From Micromonospora andamanensis (GTDB lineage Bacteria > Actinomycetota > Actinomycetes > Mycobacteriales > Micromonosporaceae), in NCBI RefSeq assembly GCF_016863495.1, contig NZ_BOOZ01000007.1, positions 186,001 to 250,000 on the forward strand: DNA of 64,000 bases, read 5' to 3'. The position numbers were made by a program, and so were the translations under genes. The notes beneath the pieces were generated by a model that made no database searches, was not told the DNA's origin, and worked only from the letters and a program-made list of their open reading frames with translations. Below are positions 61,869-64,000 of this stretch, piece after piece (within the stretch, counting starts at the first letter, position 1; every line of letters starts with the position of its first letter).

Positions 61869-63248
61869 TCAGACCGACGCGGTACCCGGCGTGGGCACGA
61901 CCCGACCGGCGAGCAGGGCCCCGACCAGCGCCAGCCCGGCCGCGACGGCGAGGGTGACCCCGTAGTCGAACCGCCCCGGTGCCACCCCTGCGGCGAGTAC
62001 CGCACCGGTGAGCGCCAGCACCGTCGCCGCCGCCAACGAGTCGCACAGTTGCAGGGAAGAGCTGTTACGCCCCTGCTCGCCGGCTCCCGACAACTCCAGG
62101 GTGAGCGCCGACAGCGACGGATAGAGCAGGCCCATGCCGAGCCCGGCGACCGCCCAGCCGACAACGCCCACCCACACCGGCACTGCCGGAAACACGCAAA
62201 CCCCCACCACAGCGGTACCGACAGTGATGCAGCTGAGGCCCGCCCTCGGCAACGTGCTCCGGGACCGGGGCGAACTGATCCGCCCCTGCACCCAGGAGCC
62301 GAGCGACCAGGAGAGCGCGCCGGTGGTCAGCACCAGCCCCGCAGCCGTGGGCGTGAACCCCCGCTCACGCGACAGCATCAACGGGATCACCACCTCGGCA
62401 CCCACGAACGCGGCCGAGGCCAACCCGCGCAGGCCGACCACTGTCGGCAGGCCGCGAGCAGCCCGCAGGAACCCCGCCGGTAGCAGTCGCGGAACGCAGA
62501 TCAGCAGGCCGGCCAGGGCCAGCCCGACAAGCGTCACGGCGGCGACGCCGCGCTGCTGACCCCCGATGTGCAGCAGTGCGGCGCTCACCCCCGCCCCACA
62601 CGCCCAACCGATCCGGGCCAACGCCCCGACGGACCAGCGGCTCGCACCGACCGCGCCCATCGACCGCAAGCCCGGATGGATCAGCAGCCCCGCCGGCACC
62701 GCCACCGCCGGCACCGCCAGGAACACCCACCGCCAACCGACGTGCTCCACGACCAACCCCGCCACCACCGGCCCGACAAGCGACGGAACCACCCAGGCCG
62801 CGGCGAACGCGGCGAAGATCCGGCGGTGCAGCCGTTCCGGGTACGCCTGCGCGACGATCACGTACAGCGCCACCGACAGCAGACCCGAGCCGAAGCCCTG
62901 CACGATCCGACCCACCACGAGCGTTGCCATGGTGGTGGCGGCCCCGGCCAGCAGCAACCCGGCGACGAACCCGGCGAGACCGGACCACATCGACGCCCGC
63001 GGCCCCCGGGCGTCACACCAGATGCCGGAGAGCACCATCGCCACCACGCCGGCCGCGAAGGGACCACCGAACGCGATCCCGTACAGCGCCAGGCCGTCGA
63101 GCGCACGGGCGACAGTGGGCATGGCGGTGCCGACCGCCAACGCCTCGAACGCCAGCAACGAGACGAGCGCCACGCTGCCCACTGTCATCGCCCGCAGCCG
63201 AGGGGCGAACAACGACTCGGCGCGTACCGGAGACGGGGCGATCAGCAT
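61869..63248 (-). CDS. MFS transporter
   Basis: The 459-residue protein has 14 membrane helices. After the first helix lies a family-typical GTAMPTVARALDG, and between helices 2 and 3 the motif A-like CDARGPRAS. Helix 5 has PSLVGPVVAGLVVEHVGWRWVF (motif C, drug:H+ antiporter DHA2 type). The probable role is export of a small molecule or drug. ATG 63248 has GAGG upstream; an in-frame ATG seven codons earlier is possible. Confidence 0.9.
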   Translation of the reverse strand: MLIAPSPVRAESLFAPRLRAMTVGSVALVSLLAFEALAVGTAMPTVARALDGLALYGIAFGGPFAAGVVAMVLSGIWCDARGPRASMWSGLAGFVAGLLLAGAATTMATLVVGRIVQGFGSGLLSVALYVIVAQAYPERLHRRIFAAFAAAWVVPSLVGPVVAGLVVEHVGWRWVFLAVPAVAVPAGLLIHPGLRSMGAVGASRWSVGALARIGWACGAGVSAALLHIGGQQRGVAAVTLVGLALAGLLICVPRLLPAGFLRAARGLPTVVGLRGLASAAFVGAEVVIPLMLSRERGFTPTAAGLVLTTGALSWSLGSWVQGRISSPRSRSTLPRAGLSCITVGTAVVGVCVFPAVPVWVGVVGWAVAGLGMGLLYPSLSALTLELSGAGEQGRNSSSLQLCDSLAAATVLALTGAVLAAGVAPGRFDYGVTLAVAAGLALVGALLAGRVVPTPGTASV

Positions 63249-63302
63249 GGGGCAAGCCTCGGACCTCAACCCATCTTCAAGTCAAGGGTGACGCGGCTTA
63301 CC

Positions 63303-63563
63303 TCAGGCGGACTCCAACGCCTCACCCAGCCCCTTGGCCAGGCCGGACAAATGCTGGTCGGCCAGCAGATGCCCGGCCGTGATCACCAGCGCCAGGGGCC
63401 ACTCGATCACCTGGAGCACGGTCAGCACCCCGATACCTGCGTAGTACGTGAGCTTGTCCGGCGGCGGCACCGCCACCTCCCCCAGCCACGGCACATTCAC
63501 CCGGCGGGTGAACATCTGCAACGACTCCCGGGTCCCACTGAGCTGTCGTGTCAGCGCACTCAT
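63303..63563 (-). CDS. Hypothetical small protein with one hydrophobic helix
   Basis: The 86-residue protein has a short N-terminal basic stretch, PWLGEVAVPPPDKLTYYAGI, a hydrophobic segment (about residues 40-63) and an amphipathic end (LSGLAKGLGEALES). GGGGGGAGG lies a few nt before the ATG. It diverges from the P-type ATPase-like gene by 153 bp. I recognise no domain. Confidence 0.7.
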   Translation of the reverse strand: MSALTRQLSGTRESLQMFTRRVNVPWLGEVAVPPPDKLTYYAGIGVLTVLQVIEWPLALVITAGHLLADQHLSGLAKGLGEALESA

Positions 63564-63716
63564 CTCGCCTCCCCCCGTACCGATGTCGCCCACCTCGAAT
63601 TCCTCCACCGCCACCGTCCATGCCCACCCGAGCGGGAAACTTTCCCCTGCTCCGGGGGGCATAAGGGACGTCCGGCCGGGAAGCCAGGCCGCCGGGCACG
63701 AACGGTAGGAGGCAAC

Positions 63717-64000
63717 ATGCGGTTTGACGCCGTCGGAGTACCTCCGGTGGTGGAAGCCGCCTCCCGCAGCGTCGGTGCCGTCGCGACCCGGCTCGCCCGA
63801 GCGGCCGGGCTGACCAGCCGGCGGGTGTGGTCCCGCCCCGGCCGGCACCACATCGAGGTCCACGGCGTCTGCCAGGACGGCGGCGACACCCTCGCCCGCC
63901 AGGTCGAGACGGCGCTGGAAAGAATGCCGGGAGTCAACTGGGCCCGGGTCAACGCCCCGTCCGGCCGGGTGGTGGTCGCCGTCGACACACCGGGCCCCAA
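63717..64000 (+). CDS. N-terminus of a probable heavy-metal-type P-type ATPase (CtpI-like)
   Basis: Only 94 codons are in the window. ATG 63717 has GGAGG 6 nt upstream. The visible part shows GRHHIEVHGVCQDGGDTL and MPGVNWARVNAPSGRVVVAVD, resembling the ferredoxin-like head domain of mycobacterial CtpI-type cation ATPases. The catalytic part would be outside, so the assignment is tentative. Confidence 0.5.
   Translation, partial: MRFDAVGVPPVVEAASRSVGAVATRLARAAGLTSRRVWSRPGRHHIEVHGVCQDGGDTLARQVETALERMPGVNWARVNAPSGRVVVAVDTPGP

Overview
The window is a GC-rich (about 72%) actinobacterial chromosome segment with many GTG starts and several apparently leaderless genes. Gene content and order (crgA, DUF881 protein, class E-like sortase, pabA, then pknB-pknA-pbpA-rodA-pstP-fhaB-fhaA and a tRNA-Leu) match the origin-proximal growth and division block of mycobacteria and streptomycetes. 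The protein style (XRE/DUF397 pairs, SigE-like sigma remnant, PASTA proteins, abundant Pro/Ala linkers) points to Micromonosporaceae. That family assignment is an inference. No phage, CRISPR array or insertion sequence was seen.

Layout. 0-3.7 kb: the 5' part of a secreted coiled-coil wall hydrolase behind a ydaO-like (c-di-AMP) leader, an EtfD-type membrane Fe-S protein, and crgA. 3.9-8.3 kb (+): DUF881 protein, a sortase with a roughly 640-residue disordered head, a small membrane protein and pabA. 8.4-18.1 kb (-): a tightly coupled Ser/Thr kinase and cell-shape operon, fhaA-fhaB-pstP-rodA-pbpA-pknA-pknB, ending in a coupled DUF218 (YdcF/SanA-like) gene. 18.4-20.4 kb: tRNA-Leu(CAG), a CDP-paratose-2-epimerase-like SDR and a WecG/TagA glycosyltransferase. 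20.5-29.3 kb: a secreted subtilase with a P domain, hypothetical membrane proteins, an XRE-DUF397 pair, and two non-kinase PASTA proteins. 29.4-35.2 kb: a glutamate-cysteine ligase relative, a MarR/YceI divergent pair, and an XRE-NTPase-TPR regulator.

35.3-42.8 kb holds a leucine/isovaleryl-CoA catabolic set on the minus strand (acyl-CoA dehydrogenase, carboxylase beta, HMG-CoA lyase, a biotin carboxylase subunit lacking its biotin carrier domain, and a TetR regulator). A diaminopimelate decarboxylase gene on the opposite strand splits it. 42.9-50.4 kb: a flavin monooxygenase divergent from a TetR gene over a 30-bp palindrome, a thiosulfate sulfurtransferase, a chimeric locus joining a truncated SigE-like sigma factor to a headless beta-propeller, a GDSL hydrolase, an FGE-sulfatase-domain protein and an LPVTG surface protein. 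50.5-64 kb: a second XRE-DUF397 module, an alpha/beta hydrolase, a two-component system, proS, CBS, SufE, DsbA-like, YbaK, small membrane proteins, an MFS transporter, and the start of a probable P-type ATPase.

The most notable signals are as follows. (1) A family of intergenic inverted repeats (conserved outer GTTGATCATGA, conserved loop TAGTTGATCTC, covarying stems), flanked by C-rich and G-rich, quadruplex-prone tracts. (2) At least nine genes in which a TAnnnT box sits 6-7 nt before the start codon. (3) Repeated Thr motifs in the sortase head and in a PASTA protein that could be targets for the PknA/PknB-FHA system encoded here. (4) The sigma/propeller deletion chimera. (5) The missing BCCP domain.
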